64,000 bases of DNA from Formosa sp030427735 (GTDB taxonomy: Bacteria; Bacteroidota; Bacteroidia; Flavobacteriales; Flavobacteriaceae): positions 1,488,001 through 1,552,000 of the forward strand of contig NZ_CP195158.1 in assembly GCF_051200825.1 (NCBI RefSeq), read 5' to 3'. The stretch's first letter is position 1. Each line of letters begins with the position of its first letter. Below, in pieces: positions 42,443 to 50,496 of this stretch. A program made the translations under genes and the position numbers. Under the pieces are notes generated by a model, which was not told the DNA's origin, did not search any database, and worked only from the letters and a program-made list of their open reading frames with translations.

Positions 42443-43837
42443 ATGAATTACAACGATACAATTATTGCATTGGCAACCCCTTCTGGAGCGGGAGCCATTG
42501 CTGTTATACGTCTTTCGGGAGTGAAAGCCATGAGCTTGGTTAGTGGCGCATTTAAATCGGTTAGCGGAAAATTATTAGAAAATCAGCCTACACACACCAT
42601 TCATTTGGGGCATATTATGGATGGTAGTCGGGTGATAGATGAGGTTTTGGTGTCTGTGTTTAAAAACCCGAAATCGTATACAGGCGAAGATGTTGTAGAG
42701 GTATCTTGCCATGGGTCGTCGTATATTCAGCAAGAAATCATTCAGTTGTTTTTACGTTTAGGATGTCGTATGGCCGATGCTGGCGAATTTACGTTACGTG
42801 CGTTTTTAAATGGTAAATTGGATTTAAGTCAGGCGGAAGCTGTTGCCGATTTAATAGCAAGTGATAACGAGGCGAGTCATCAAATTGCTATGCAGCAGAT
42901 GCGTGGCGGATTTTCTTCGGAAATCGCAAAACTGCGAGAGGAACTTCTAAATTTTGCATCGCTGATTGAATTAGAATTAGATTTTGCAGAAGAAGATGTA
43001 GACTTTGCCGATCGTACCCAGTTTAGAGAATTAATATCGCGCATAACCTTTGTGTTAAAGCGTTTAATTGATTCGTTTGCTGTGGGTAATGTTATTAAAA
43101 ATGGTATTCCAGTAGCCATAGTGGGCGAGCCTAATGTTGGCAAATCTACCTTATTAAATGCCTTATTGAATGAAGAGCGCGCTATTGTAAGTGATATTGC
43201 AGGGACTACTAGAGATACCATTGAAGACGAATTGAGTATAGGAGGCATTGGATTTCGATTTATAGATACCGCAGGAATTCGTGAAACGACAGATGTGGTA
43301 GAAGGGTTGGGCATAAAAAAAACCTTCGAAAAAATAGAACAGTCTCAAGTTGTTGTTTTTCTTGCCGACGGTACTAAATTACAAACCGAAGCTACCATAA
43401 CAGCATTTAAAATTGAAATCGAAAAAGTAAAGAATAAGTACCCATTAAAACCAATGGTAATTATTGTAAATAAAGTGGATCAATTATCGGATGCTACGAT
43501 TTTCCATTTGCAAACTGCCATTCCAGATTTACATTTATTATCGGCCAAAACAGGTTTAGGGGTTGAAGAGTTAAAAAACAAACTCTTAGATTTTGTAAAT
43601 ACAGGTGCCTTACGTAATAACGAAACCATAATTACTAACACGCGACACTATGATGCTTTGCTAAAAGCTTTTGAAGAGATTCAAAAAGTACAACATGGTT
43701 TAGACACTAATTTGTCGACCGATTTAATGGCTATCGATATCCGAGAAGCCTTATACCATTTTGGGGTGATTACGGGGCAAGTTACCAATGATGAATTGCT
43801 AGGAAATATCTTTGCTAATTTCTGTATCGGCAAATAG
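42443..43837 (+). CDS. mnmE: tRNA uridine-34 5-carboxymethylaminomethyl synthesis GTPase MnmE
   Basis: A 464-residue GTPase that works with MnmG to modify the wobble uridine of several tRNAs. The folate-binding N-domain begins with DTIIALATPSGAGAIAVIRLSG. The G-domain has GEPNVGKSTLLNALL (P-loop near residue 230), GTTRDTIED, DTAGIR and NKVDQ. The C-terminus ends in FCIGK, the family's cysteine motif, so the gene is intact. Its 3' end is the junction with the mobile island downstream, as in Salmonella genomic island 1, which uses the same gene (trmE). Confidence 0.96.
   Translation: MNYNDTIIALATPSGAGAIAVIRLSGVKAMSLVSGAFKSVSGKLLENQPTHTIHLGHIMDGSRVIDEVLVSVFKNPKSYTGEDVVEVSCHGSSYIQQEIIQLFLRLGCRMADAGEFTLRAFLNGKLDLSQAEAVADLIASDNEASHQIAMQQMRGGFSSEIAKLREELLNFASLIELELDFAEEDVDFADRTQFRELISRITFVLKRLIDSFAVGNVIKNGIPVAIVGEPNVGKSTLLNALLNEERAIVSDIAGTTRDTIEDELSIGGIGFRFIDTAGIRETTDVVEGLGIKKTFEKIEQSQVVVFLADGTKLQTEATITAFKIEIEKVKNKYPLKPMVIIVNKVDQLSDATIFHLQTAIPDLHLLSAKTGLGVEELKNKLLDFVNTGALRNNETIITNTRHYDALLKAFEEIQKVQHGLDTNLSTDLMAIDIREALYHFGVITGQVTNDELLGNIFANFCIGK
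43811..43837. other. Probable attachment site (left junction) at the 3' end of mnmE
   Basis: The last 27 bases of mnmE mark the boundary between backbone and island. Every gene to the right is integrative-element or cargo type, and the first complete enzyme there is a tyrosine recombinase. The 13-mer TTTGCTAATTTCT at 43811-43823 recurs in the same orientation at 46088-46100. The true right junction is not in the window, so the exact core is unproven. Confidence 0.5.
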
Positions 43838-43923
43838 ACAGCAATTTTATTTGAATCGATTTGTAGTTAAATGATTGTAAATTAAATGATTAATTAAAAT
43901 GGGTTTTATCATGTTTTCTCATG

Positions 43924-43947
43924 AAAACCTATTTTAGAGGTTTTTTT
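43924..43947 (+). terminator. Probable terminator downstream of mnmE
   Basis: AAAACCT-ATTTTAG-AGGTTTT followed by TTT, an intrinsic-terminator shape 87 bp after the mnmE stop. Confidence 0.6.
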
Positions 43948-43955
43948 GCACCCTA

Positions 43956-44074
43956 TTTACACCTTATTTTATTAGTTTTGTCTTGAGATGTAAAAATTTA
44001 CACCTCATTGCCCAATGTGGCACTTAATTAACTAATATGGACAAATAATACCCTTAATGTACCTTAATTAACTA
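43956..44074. repeat. Cluster of short direct and inverted repeats at the island's left end
   Basis: TTTACACCT occurs at 43956-43964 and 43997-44005, 41 bp apart. The second is also half of the dyad GAGATGTAAA / TTTACACCTC (43985-44006). CTTAATTAACTA occurs at 44023-44034 and 44063-44074, exactly 40 bp apart. Such spaced sites next to an attachment site are what integrase arm-type or excisionase binding sites look like, although the AT-rich context weakens this. Confidence 0.5.
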
Positions 44075-44076
44075 TT

Positions 44077-44436
44077 GTGAGTTCAAATATTAAAATAACA
44101 CGAATCTGTGAATTTTGTAATTCTGAGTTTATTGCTAAAACTACAGTTACTAGGTTTTGTTCTCTTAAATGTGGTAGTAAGGCCTATAAAGCAAGAACCA
44201 AGTCTAATAGGATTAAACGATCAAATAACCAGACCTTTAAAATCCAAAAGCAAAATCTAGACCTCATTAAATCAAAGGAGTTTTTGACAGTGAAGGATAT
44301 TACTGTGCTTCTTAATTGTTCTAGACAGTCCGTTTATAAATTGGTTAATACAGGTAAGGTTAACACTATAGACATAGATTTAAAAAAAATTATTATTAAA
44401 CGCTCAGAACTCGATAAACTATTTGTAAATGAGTGA
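44077..44436 (+). CDS. Small HTH protein with a zinc-finger-like N-terminus (excisionase type)
   Basis: A 119-residue protein starting at GTG 44077. The N-terminus has two CxxC-type pairs, CEFC (residues 11-14) and CSLKC (28-32), that could bind zinc. The C-terminal part (about 68-117, FLTVKDITVLLNCSRQSVYKLV) is a MerR/excisionase-like winged HTH. Its last bases overlap the next gene, whose HTH is of the same kind. Position beside the attachment region and recombinase suggests control of integration or excision. This is inference. Confidence 0.7.
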   Translation: MSSNIKITRICEFCNSEFIAKTTVTRFCSLKCGSKAYKARTKSNRIKRSNNQTFKIQKQNLDLIKSKEFLTVKDITVLLNCSRQSVYKLVNTGKVNTIDIDLKKIIIKRSELDKLFVNE

Positions 44437-44620
44437 ACTAGAATTAAGAATTTTAAAAGAAAAGGAAATATTCACGGTAAAGGAGGTTGCTTTGCTTTTA
44501 AACTGCTCTAAAAGAACAGTGTATAGAAATATTATGGAAGGTAAACTTAAGGCTATAAACTTAGGAGATCGCTTAACTAGAGTGAAGCGATCTGATATTG
44601 AAATGTTATTCAAAAAATAA
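44429..44620 (+). CDS. Small excisionase-like HTH protein
   Basis: A 63-residue single-domain protein (IFTVKEVALLLNCSKRTVYRNIMEGKLKAI) of the excisionase/AlpA HTH type. It overlaps the previous gene by 8 bp and precedes the recombinase by 54 bp. Its HTH is similar to the C-terminal domain of the gene before it, so the two probably arose by duplication. A recombination directionality factor is the likely role. Confidence 0.75.
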   Translation: MSELELRILKEKEIFTVKEVALLLNCSKRTVYRNIMEGKLKAINLGDRLTRVKRSDIEMLFKK

Positions 44621-44674
44621 TTTTAGGCTAATATTATATAGGAGAGCCTGGTCATTGATTAAAATTGATTTAAA

Positions 44675-45832
44675 ATGAAACTACATTTAAGAAAAAAGAA
44701 ATTAAAATCAGGTAAAACAAGCCTATATATAGAATTCTATAAAGGCCATAAAACCTTGGCGGATGGTAAAACAAAATTAATACGTGAGTTTGAGTATTTA
44801 AATCTTTATTTAGTTACAGATCCAACAACAGCTAAAGAAAAGAAAAAGAATAGGGAACAGCTAGAACTTGCTGAACAAATTTTAGCCATCAGGAAAGCCG
44901 AAGTGTATCAAGGGAAGTATGAAATTCAAAATAATTTTAAGAACCAAATTAGTTTTTTAAACTATTATGAATTGAAAAAGGAAGAGCGCTATCAAACTAA
45001 AGGGAATTATGATAACTGGGATGCCGCTCAAAAACATTTAGAGAAGTACTGTCCTGCTCATATCACCTTTAATGATATAGATGTAGATTTTATTAAGGGC
45101 TATAAAAAGTATTTAGATACTGTAGCTGTTACCAAAAGTGAAAAGAACCTTTCTCAAAATACAAAGCATACATACTTTAATAAATTTAAGGCCTGCTTAA
45201 ATGCAGCGTTTGAAGAAGGATATTTAAAAGAAAACCTCATGAAACGGGTAAAAGGATTTTCTATGGGTGAATCTACCAGAGAATACCTTACATCAGATGA
45301 ACTTCAAAAGTTATCCAAAACCGACTGTTCTATTCCTTTGTTAAAGCGAGCTTTCCTATTTTCTACCTTAACCGGGATTAGATGGTCGGATGTCAATAAG
45401 TTAAAATGGTCAGAAGTAAGAGAAGAGGGGATAGACGACTCTGGGAATCATATATTCCGTGTGGTTTTTCAACAAAAGAAAACTGATGGCGTAGAATATC
45501 TATATATTTCACAACAAGCAAGGGAACTTCTGGGGGAACGTAGGGAGCCTAACGATCGTGTGTTCAAAGGACTTCGTTATAGCGCACATATGAATCTACA
45601 ATTACTTAGATGGTGTATGGCAGCTGGTATAACTAAACATATAACTTTTCATTCTGCGCGTCACACTAATGCAGTGTTGCTGTTAGAAAATGGAGCCGAT
45701 ATTTACACGGTATCAAAACGTTTAGGACATCGTGAAATTCGAACTACTGAAATTTATGCCAAAATTATTGATAAGAAAATGAAAGAGGCTGCTAACCTAG
45801 TTCCAATATTGGAACTGGATGATATTATTTAG
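44675..45832 (+). CDS. int: Site-specific tyrosine recombinase (integrase)
   Basis: A 385-residue Bacteroidetes-type integrase. The N-terminal arm-binding domain (about 1-90, starting LHLRKKKLKSGKTSLYIEF) is followed by the core-binding SAM-like domain (about 100-200) and the catalytic domain. The catalytic residues can be seen as TGIRWSDV (first Arg near 235), HSARHT (His/Arg near 326-329), LGHREIRTTEIYAKI (second His, nucleophile Tyr near 360). The enzyme is complete and probably inserted this island in the mnmE 3' end. Confidence 0.93.
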   Translation: MKLHLRKKKLKSGKTSLYIEFYKGHKTLADGKTKLIREFEYLNLYLVTDPTTAKEKKKNREQLELAEQILAIRKAEVYQGKYEIQNNFKNQISFLNYYELKKEERYQTKGNYDNWDAAQKHLEKYCPAHITFNDIDVDFIKGYKKYLDTVAVTKSEKNLSQNTKHTYFNKFKACLNAAFEEGYLKENLMKRVKGFSMGESTREYLTSDELQKLSKTDCSIPLLKRAFLFSTLTGIRWSDVNKLKWSEVREEGIDDSGNHIFRVVFQQKKTDGVEYLYISQQARELLGERREPNDRVFKGLRYSAHMNLQLLRWCMAAGITKHITFHSARHTNAVLLLENGADIYTVSKRLGHREIRTTEIYAKIIDKKMKEAANLVPILELDDII

Positions 45833-46178
45833 TAGTACTTTTTTTTCGTAGTACTAAAATTTTGTTCAATAATAGATGCTCCTTGCTGCAAAAAATTGAG
45901 TTATTTAAAACGTAATTGTTAATAACTCTTATTTTTAGTGTTTTTTGTTGATTTTATTCAGTGCTATTTAGAGGTATTTGTCACCCTTAAAAATCTGGCT
46001 AATATTATTTGAATTCATTTGTTGTTGAATTGATTTAATTGTCTGATAAACAATTATTTGTGAATAAAAAATTGAATTTTATCTCAGTTTGCTAATTTCT
46101 AATAGTTACTTTTATTTCAAGAATTCTACTAAAAGAAACAAAGTACTTTGTTCATTATTAATCTTTAATTCAATTAAA
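45833..46178. other. Non-coding 346-bp stretch with a 16-bp perfect palindrome
   Basis: Very AT-rich and without a supported gene. TTAGTAGTAC ... GTAGTACTAA straight after the recombinase stop is a possible terminator. The 13-mer TTTGCTAATTTCT (46088-46100) repeats the mnmE end. AACAAAGTACTTTGTT at 46137-46152 is a perfect palindrome 26 bp before the next ATG, a likely operator. Confidence 0.55.
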
Positions 46179-46466
46179 ATGGACAATATTAAATTAGAAG
46201 AAAAACTGGATAGGATTGAAAATCTACTATTGGGTTCAAAAAAGGTGCTTACTTTAGAAGAGGCTTCCGATTATACAGGTATTTCAAGGAGTTATTTATA
46301 TAAATTAACGTCTTCGGGAATTGTTCCTCATAGTAAGCCTAATGGTAAATTGATATTCTTTGATGTCGAAAAGCTTAACTCTTGGCTACTACAAAATAAA
46401 CGAAAGTCAGTTGGGGAGATTAAAAATGAGGCCTTGTCTTATGCTTTAAGGAGTAAGAGGCCTTAA
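46179..46466 (+). CDS. HTH (excisionase-type) DNA-binding protein
   Basis: A 95-residue protein from the ATG at 46179. The frame extends upstream to 46089 but that part is not family-like and covers a palindrome. A short coiled-coil-like start (NIKLEEKLDRIENLLLG) is followed by an excisionase-like HTH (LTLEEASDYTGISRSYLYKLTSSGIVPHSKP). Genes like this precede the primase-helicase in many Bacteroidetes mobilisable elements. A role in replication control or excision is plausible; no direct evidence. Confidence 0.75.
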   Translation: MDNIKLEEKLDRIENLLLGSKKVLTLEEASDYTGISRSYLYKLTSSGIVPHSKPNGKLIFFDVEKLNSWLLQNKRKSVGEIKNEALSYALRSKRP

Positions 46467-46524
46467 GGTCTGTTAACATTAGTTTAATCAAATCTTGAAA
46501 TTCAAGATTTTTAATCGTTAAATT

Positions 46525-47733
46525 ATGAAACAGATACCTTATGTACGTGTTGGGACCTCCTATTATAAGCGTGTAAAAGCACCAACTATCGCTGGTCACT
46601 TTAATGAAATTCTGGTGCATTGGAATCTTGAAACCATAAGGCAAGACCATGGTAAAGATTTCATAAGTAAAATATCAAAATATGATGGTTTTACTTGTAT
46701 GCCCAGCCATTTGGAATATCGGCAGGAATATTTTGGTTTTTATAATACCTATTCGCCATTATCACGTGTACCTAAAGCAGGAGAAATTGAAACAACCCTA
46801 AAATTTGTGAAACATATTTTTGGGGAACAATTCGAACTCGGCCTGGATTATCTTCAGATCCTATACACTAGGCCAATCCAGATTTTACCAATTCTTTGTT
46901 TGGTTTCTAAAGAACGCTCTACTGGTAAAAGTACGTTTTTAAAATGGTTGAAGGCCATTTTTGAAAACAACCTTACCTATCTCACTAATGACAGTTTTGG
47001 GAGCCAATTTAATGCAGATTGGGTGAATAAACTACTGATATGTATTGATGAAGTACTCTTCAATAAGGAAGAGCTTACAGAGCGTATAAAATATCTGAGC
47101 ACTACCAATACAAATATGTTAGAGGCCAAGGGAAAGGATAAACGCGAGGTCGAGTTCTTTGGCAAGTTTATTCTCTGTAGTAATAATGAAGATAACTTTA
47201 TTAAAATTGACGCTAATGAAACCCGGTTTTGGGTACTGAAAATTCCATCCATTATTAGGGAAGAAACAGATTTTTTGGAAAGTTTAATGCGGGAAATCCC
47301 TGCTTTCCTTTACTTTTTAATGCATAGGAACTTAAGTTCTAAACAGGTTAGCCGGATGTGGTTCGAGCCACATCAGATCAAGACTAAGGCTTTGCTGCGA
47401 TTAATTCAGAATAATAGGAACCGTGTTGAGAAGGAATTGGCCAGTATATTGCTAAATGCTATGGAGCACCTGGAGCTTAATACCATGACCATATGTGTCT
47501 CAGATGCTGTTCAACTGTTAAATACCACCCGTGTTAAAACAGACCACACCCAAATCAGAAGGCTGTTGAAGAACGATTGGAAATTAATGAATCAAGGGAA
47601 CTCCAATCGATATCAAAAACTGGTAATCTGGACGGATGGATCGTTCAATCTAATTCCAGCTAAGGGACGCTATTTTATTATTGAAAAGGATTTCCTGATT
47701 AAAAATTTTGATGAATTGATGACAGATGATTAA
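46525..47733 (+). CDS. Primase-helicase family protein (NrS-1/D5-like SF3 helicase)
   Basis: A 402-residue protein. The P-loop lies in SKERSTGKSTF near residue 134, followed by a Walker B-like LLICIDEVL near residue 171 and FILCSNNEDNFI, the order of superfamily 3 helicases of the DUF5906/NrS-1 type. A C-terminal winged-helix-like region (about 330-400) may bind DNA. Proteins of this kind drive replication or strand unwinding of Bacteroidetes integrative elements. The primase gene follows after a GATGAC-rich region. Confidence 0.75.
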   Translation: MKQIPYVRVGTSYYKRVKAPTIAGHFNEILVHWNLETIRQDHGKDFISKISKYDGFTCMPSHLEYRQEYFGFYNTYSPLSRVPKAGEIETTLKFVKHIFGEQFELGLDYLQILYTRPIQILPILCLVSKERSTGKSTFLKWLKAIFENNLTYLTNDSFGSQFNADWVNKLLICIDEVLFNKEELTERIKYLSTTNTNMLEAKGKDKREVEFFGKFILCSNNEDNFIKIDANETRFWVLKIPSIIREETDFLESLMREIPAFLYFLMHRNLSSKQVSRMWFEPHQIKTKALLRLIQNNRNRVEKELASILLNAMEHLELNTMTICVSDAVQLLNTTRVKTDHTQIRRLLKNDWKLMNQGNSNRYQKLVIWTDGSFNLIPAKGRYFIIEKDFLIKNFDELMTDD

Positions 47734-47904
47734 AAGCTCGCTGTTTATAAGGGCTGAGGCTGTCATCATTATATCATCTTTAAGTCATCAAAATAAATAA
47801 TGATGATATATAGAAATACAAAAAATTTAAAAGAGATGACGTGATGTCAAATTGATGACAATGAAAACCCTTGTATTTAAAGGGGTGTACTGAAGTTTGT
47901 CATC
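47718..47904. other. GATGAC/GTCATC repeat cluster, candidate replication or transfer origin
   Basis: Six exact hexamers in 187 bp: GATGAC at 47718, 47835 and 47854; GTCATC at 47762, 47784 and 47899; and near copies at 47802 (GATGAT) and 47843 (GATGTC). The cluster lies between the primase-helicase and primase genes and just upstream of the mob genes, a usual place for oriV or oriT. No nick site can be named. Confidence 0.45.
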
Positions 47905-47939
47905 AAATCATCAAAGAACACTTAAAAACCAATTGGCTT

Positions 47940-48797
47940 ATGAAAAGAAAAATGAATTGTGAAATAGCCCGCAATTTTTCAGTGCTAATGGCCCTGGAAA
48001 AACTCGGGCACTTTCCCAAAAAGCAAACGGAACAAGACGCTTGGTTTCTGAGTCCATTTCGGTCAGAAACCCAAGCATCTTTTAAGGTTTCTATAATGAA
48101 AAATAGATGGTATGATCATGGGGCAGGTATAGGGGGAAATGTGATTGATTTGGTGAGTCTTGTTTTAAAATGTTCGATTAAAGAAACATTAGAGTTTTTA
48201 TCAGATTCTAATGCTGTTTTTTCTGTTCATCAGCAGCAAACCTCTGTAGTAGCTAGGAATCATAATATAGAGATTTTAAAGGTGCAAGAGATTAGTCATC
48301 CCGCCTTAGTTCAATATTCCAATTCTAGAAAGATTCCTATTCAGATACTAACTATATTTTGTAAACAGGTTTGGTATCGCTATCGTGATTCGGTGTTTTT
48401 TGCAATCGGTTTAGAAAATAGAAATGGAGGTTGGGAGCTTAGCAATCGGAATTATAAGACGTCCAGTAGCCCTAAAAGTTATACCTATTATAACTATGGC
48501 CATCAGCAGCTGGTTGTGTTTGAGGGGATGTTTGACTTACTCTCTCTAATGGTACTTGACCCAGAGCTAATTAATGCTTCTGATATTATTGTTCTCAACT
48601 CTATCAGCTTTATTAGGGATATAAAATATCTTTTTGAAAAGTACCCCAAAGGTATATTGTTTTTGGATCATGATTCCGCGGGTAGGAAGGCAACAAAGGA
48701 GTTGTTAGATAACTTCCATCATCTAGAAGATGGCAGTATGAATTATTATAAGTACAAGGATTTAAATGATTATTTATGTCATGGGTTTAGAGATTAA
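47940..48797 (+). CDS. Toprim-domain DNA primase-like protein
   Basis: A 285-residue protein from the ATG at 47940 (an ATG at 47952 is equally possible; an upstream ATG at 47871 runs into the repeat cluster). The N-terminal region with SPFRSETQASFKVS and WYDHGAGIGGNVIDLVSL matches the DnaG-type CHC2-like domain, although its zinc cysteines are not evident. The Toprim fold is seen at VVFEGMFDLLSL and FLDHDSAGRKAT. It should prime replication of the element, like the Prm protein of NBU1. The mobC gene overlaps its end. Confidence 0.8.
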   Translation: MKRKMNCEIARNFSVLMALEKLGHFPKKQTEQDAWFLSPFRSETQASFKVSIMKNRWYDHGAGIGGNVIDLVSLVLKCSIKETLEFLSDSNAVFSVHQQQTSVVARNHNIEILKVQEISHPALVQYSNSRKIPIQILTIFCKQVWYRYRDSVFFAIGLENRNGGWELSNRNYKTSSSPKSYTYYNYGHQQLVVFEGMFDLLSLMVLDPELINASDIIVLNSISFIRDIKYLFEKYPKGILFLDHDSAGRKATKELLDNFHHLEDGSMNYYKYKDLNDYLCHGFRD

Positions 48798-49302
48798 TCA
48801 AGATCACTTTGGAAACCTTAATAACAAAGAAAAAATATTAAGAGTTCCTAAAGAATCAATGGGCAATGAAGATGGGATTCAAATAGACCTGGATCTTCAA
48901 TTTAGTGAAACTACATCTGAAGTGGAAGGGAATTCGAGATGTGTGTCTGTGGACACAATCTTTTCTGCTCCCGAAGGTCGCAGAAAAAAAAAGGAGATGT
49001 TTAAGGCGAAAGGGGATCTCGTTAAGTTTCGATGTACCGTTTATGAAAAGAAACTGCTTCGTGTCAAGGCAAAACGTAGTGGTTTGAGCATTAGTGAATA
49101 CGTAAGACGATGTGTATTTGAACAGGAAATTCTAGAGCGGTTTACCGAGGAACATATAACCATTTATAAGATGCTGATTAGATACCATAATAACTTTAAA
49201 TCGATAGGAAATATGTTTAAGAAACGGGACCCGAAATTAATGCAGAAAGTTCATGCTCTTGCAGATGAGATCAAGCAACATTTAAATAATTTTCAAAGAT
49301 GA
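48781..49302 (+). CDS. Mobilisation protein, MobC-like (relaxosome component)
   Basis: A 173-residue protein from the ATG at 48781 (alternative ATG at 48766). The N-terminal half is acidic and low in complexity. The C-terminal half, from about residue 80 (VKFRCTVYEKKLLRVKAKRSGLSISEYVRR), is the ribbon-helix-helix MobC-like region that helps a relaxase recognise oriT, followed by a helical end. It overlaps the primase by 17 bp and the relaxase by 4 bp, so the three genes are translationally coupled. Confidence 0.8.
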   Translation: MGLEINQDHFGNLNNKEKILRVPKESMGNEDGIQIDLDLQFSETTSEVEGNSRCVSVDTIFSAPEGRRKKKEMFKAKGDLVKFRCTVYEKKLLRVKAKRSGLSISEYVRRCVFEQEILERFTEEHITIYKMLIRYHNNFKSIGNMFKKRDPKLMQKVHALADEIKQHLNNFQR

Positions 49303-50165
49303 TAGGCAAAGGCAAAAGTATTTCGCATACCAGTGCTTCCATGGCATACGGATGGAATCAGGAAAAGGATGCAGAGGTAGTACTTAAGGAATATCTCCAT
49401 GGTGAAGAGCCCAGAGCTATCACTAAAGAGTTTAAAATGATCCAGGACCAAAATCATAACTGCACTAAAAACACTTTGTCCTTTGTGATTAGTCCCACCG
49501 TAAAAGATGGCAAGAGATTGGATCGTGAGCAGCTGAGGGATATTACCAAGTGCTTTCTTAAAGAAATGGACCTGAAGGAACGACAGGCCATAGCCTTTGT
49601 GCATAAGGATAAGGAGCATAATCATATTCACTTATATGTTAATCGCATAGATTTTAAAGGTCAGGCTTACAATGATAGCTTTATAGGGAAACGGAGTCAA
49701 CACGCTGCAGAGCGGGTAGCGCAGCAATTAAAATTAACTACCGTAAAACAGGTACAATTCGAAAAGGCATTCAATCTAAAAGAAATACGCTCAGAAATTA
49801 AGCGAAGACATGATTTGACTATGAAACAATTTAAACCACGAGGTTTTGATGATTATCTAAAATCAATGAAAACCAATGGCGTAGAGGTTATTCCGGTTAT
49901 TAATAAACAGAACAAACTTCAGGGGTTTCGGTTTGAATTTAGTGGTCATAACCTAAAGGGTAGTGAAGTACACCGAAATATGTCCATTGGTAACATCGCT
50001 GAGCAAATAGCTAGCAGGCCCCGAGCTGAATTTCATATAAGTGCTAAAACTAAGGAAGCTACCGTAAAGCTTCTAGGTAAAACCATTGGATTAACACCCA
50101 ATACTACATTAAGGATCGCTAAGGCAGTGGTTAAAAAAGTAGTGGATTTAGGAATGTCTATTTAA
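49299..50165 (+). CDS. Relaxase/mobilisation nuclease (MobA/VirD2, MOBP-like)
   Basis: A 288-residue relaxase that nicks oriT and pilots the DNA strand during conjugation. It has the HUH metal-binding motif HNHIHLYVNRI near residue 107 and starts with the typical MIGKGKSISH, while the catalytic Tyr is likely the one in AYGWNQ (residue 17). The length is short but usual for Bacteroidetes mobilisable elements. With no conjugation (tra) genes in view, the element would need a helper for transfer. Confidence 0.9.
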   Translation: MIGKGKSISHTSASMAYGWNQEKDAEVVLKEYLHGEEPRAITKEFKMIQDQNHNCTKNTLSFVISPTVKDGKRLDREQLRDITKCFLKEMDLKERQAIAFVHKDKEHNHIHLYVNRIDFKGQAYNDSFIGKRSQHAAERVAQQLKLTTVKQVQFEKAFNLKEIRSEIKRRHDLTMKQFKPRGFDDYLKSMKTNGVEVIPVINKQNKLQGFRFEFSGHNLKGSEVHRNMSIGNIAEQIASRPRAEFHISAKTKEATVKLLGKTIGLTPNTTLRIAKAVVKKVVDLGMSI

Positions 50166-50178
50166 AAAATCAAGTATT

Positions 50179-50496
50179 ATGACAAAGTTAGAAGAATTGA
50201 CCGCATTATTAGTTGAAGAGCTGCATCAGTTTAATTTGAATATTGAAAAGTTAGAGAGGTTGAATTCAGAATTGAAATCAACCAAGCTAAAAATCGATGT
50301 TTCTGAATATAAATCTATAATGGAATCGCATCAAAATCAAATGCAAAACCACGAACACCACATAGAACAATTTCATACTCATTTTAGTGCTAAAATTAAG
50401 CGAGCTAAAATGTATCCTACTTGGGCGGTTGTAGTGTTTATAATAACCTTAATCTTATCGCTATGCTTTGTATTTACCTTGTTTAATGTTATTTAA
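50179..50496 (+). CDS. Small coiled-coil membrane protein of the mobilisation operon
   Basis: A 105-residue protein, not recognised as a known family. Residues 1-75 are a heptad-like, charged helix with a His-rich end (QNHEHHIEQFHTH). The C-terminus (about 83-105, WAVVVFIITLILSLCFVFTLF) is one transmembrane helix. It follows the relaxase by 13 bp, so it may take part in mobilisation. Its 3' end overlaps the convergent HEPN-like gene by 36 bp. Confidence 0.65.
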   Translation: MTKLEELTALLVEELHQFNLNIEKLERLNSELKSTKLKIDVSEYKSIMESHQNQMQNHEHHIEQFHTHFSAKIKRAKMYPTWAVVVFIITLILSLCFVFTLFNVI

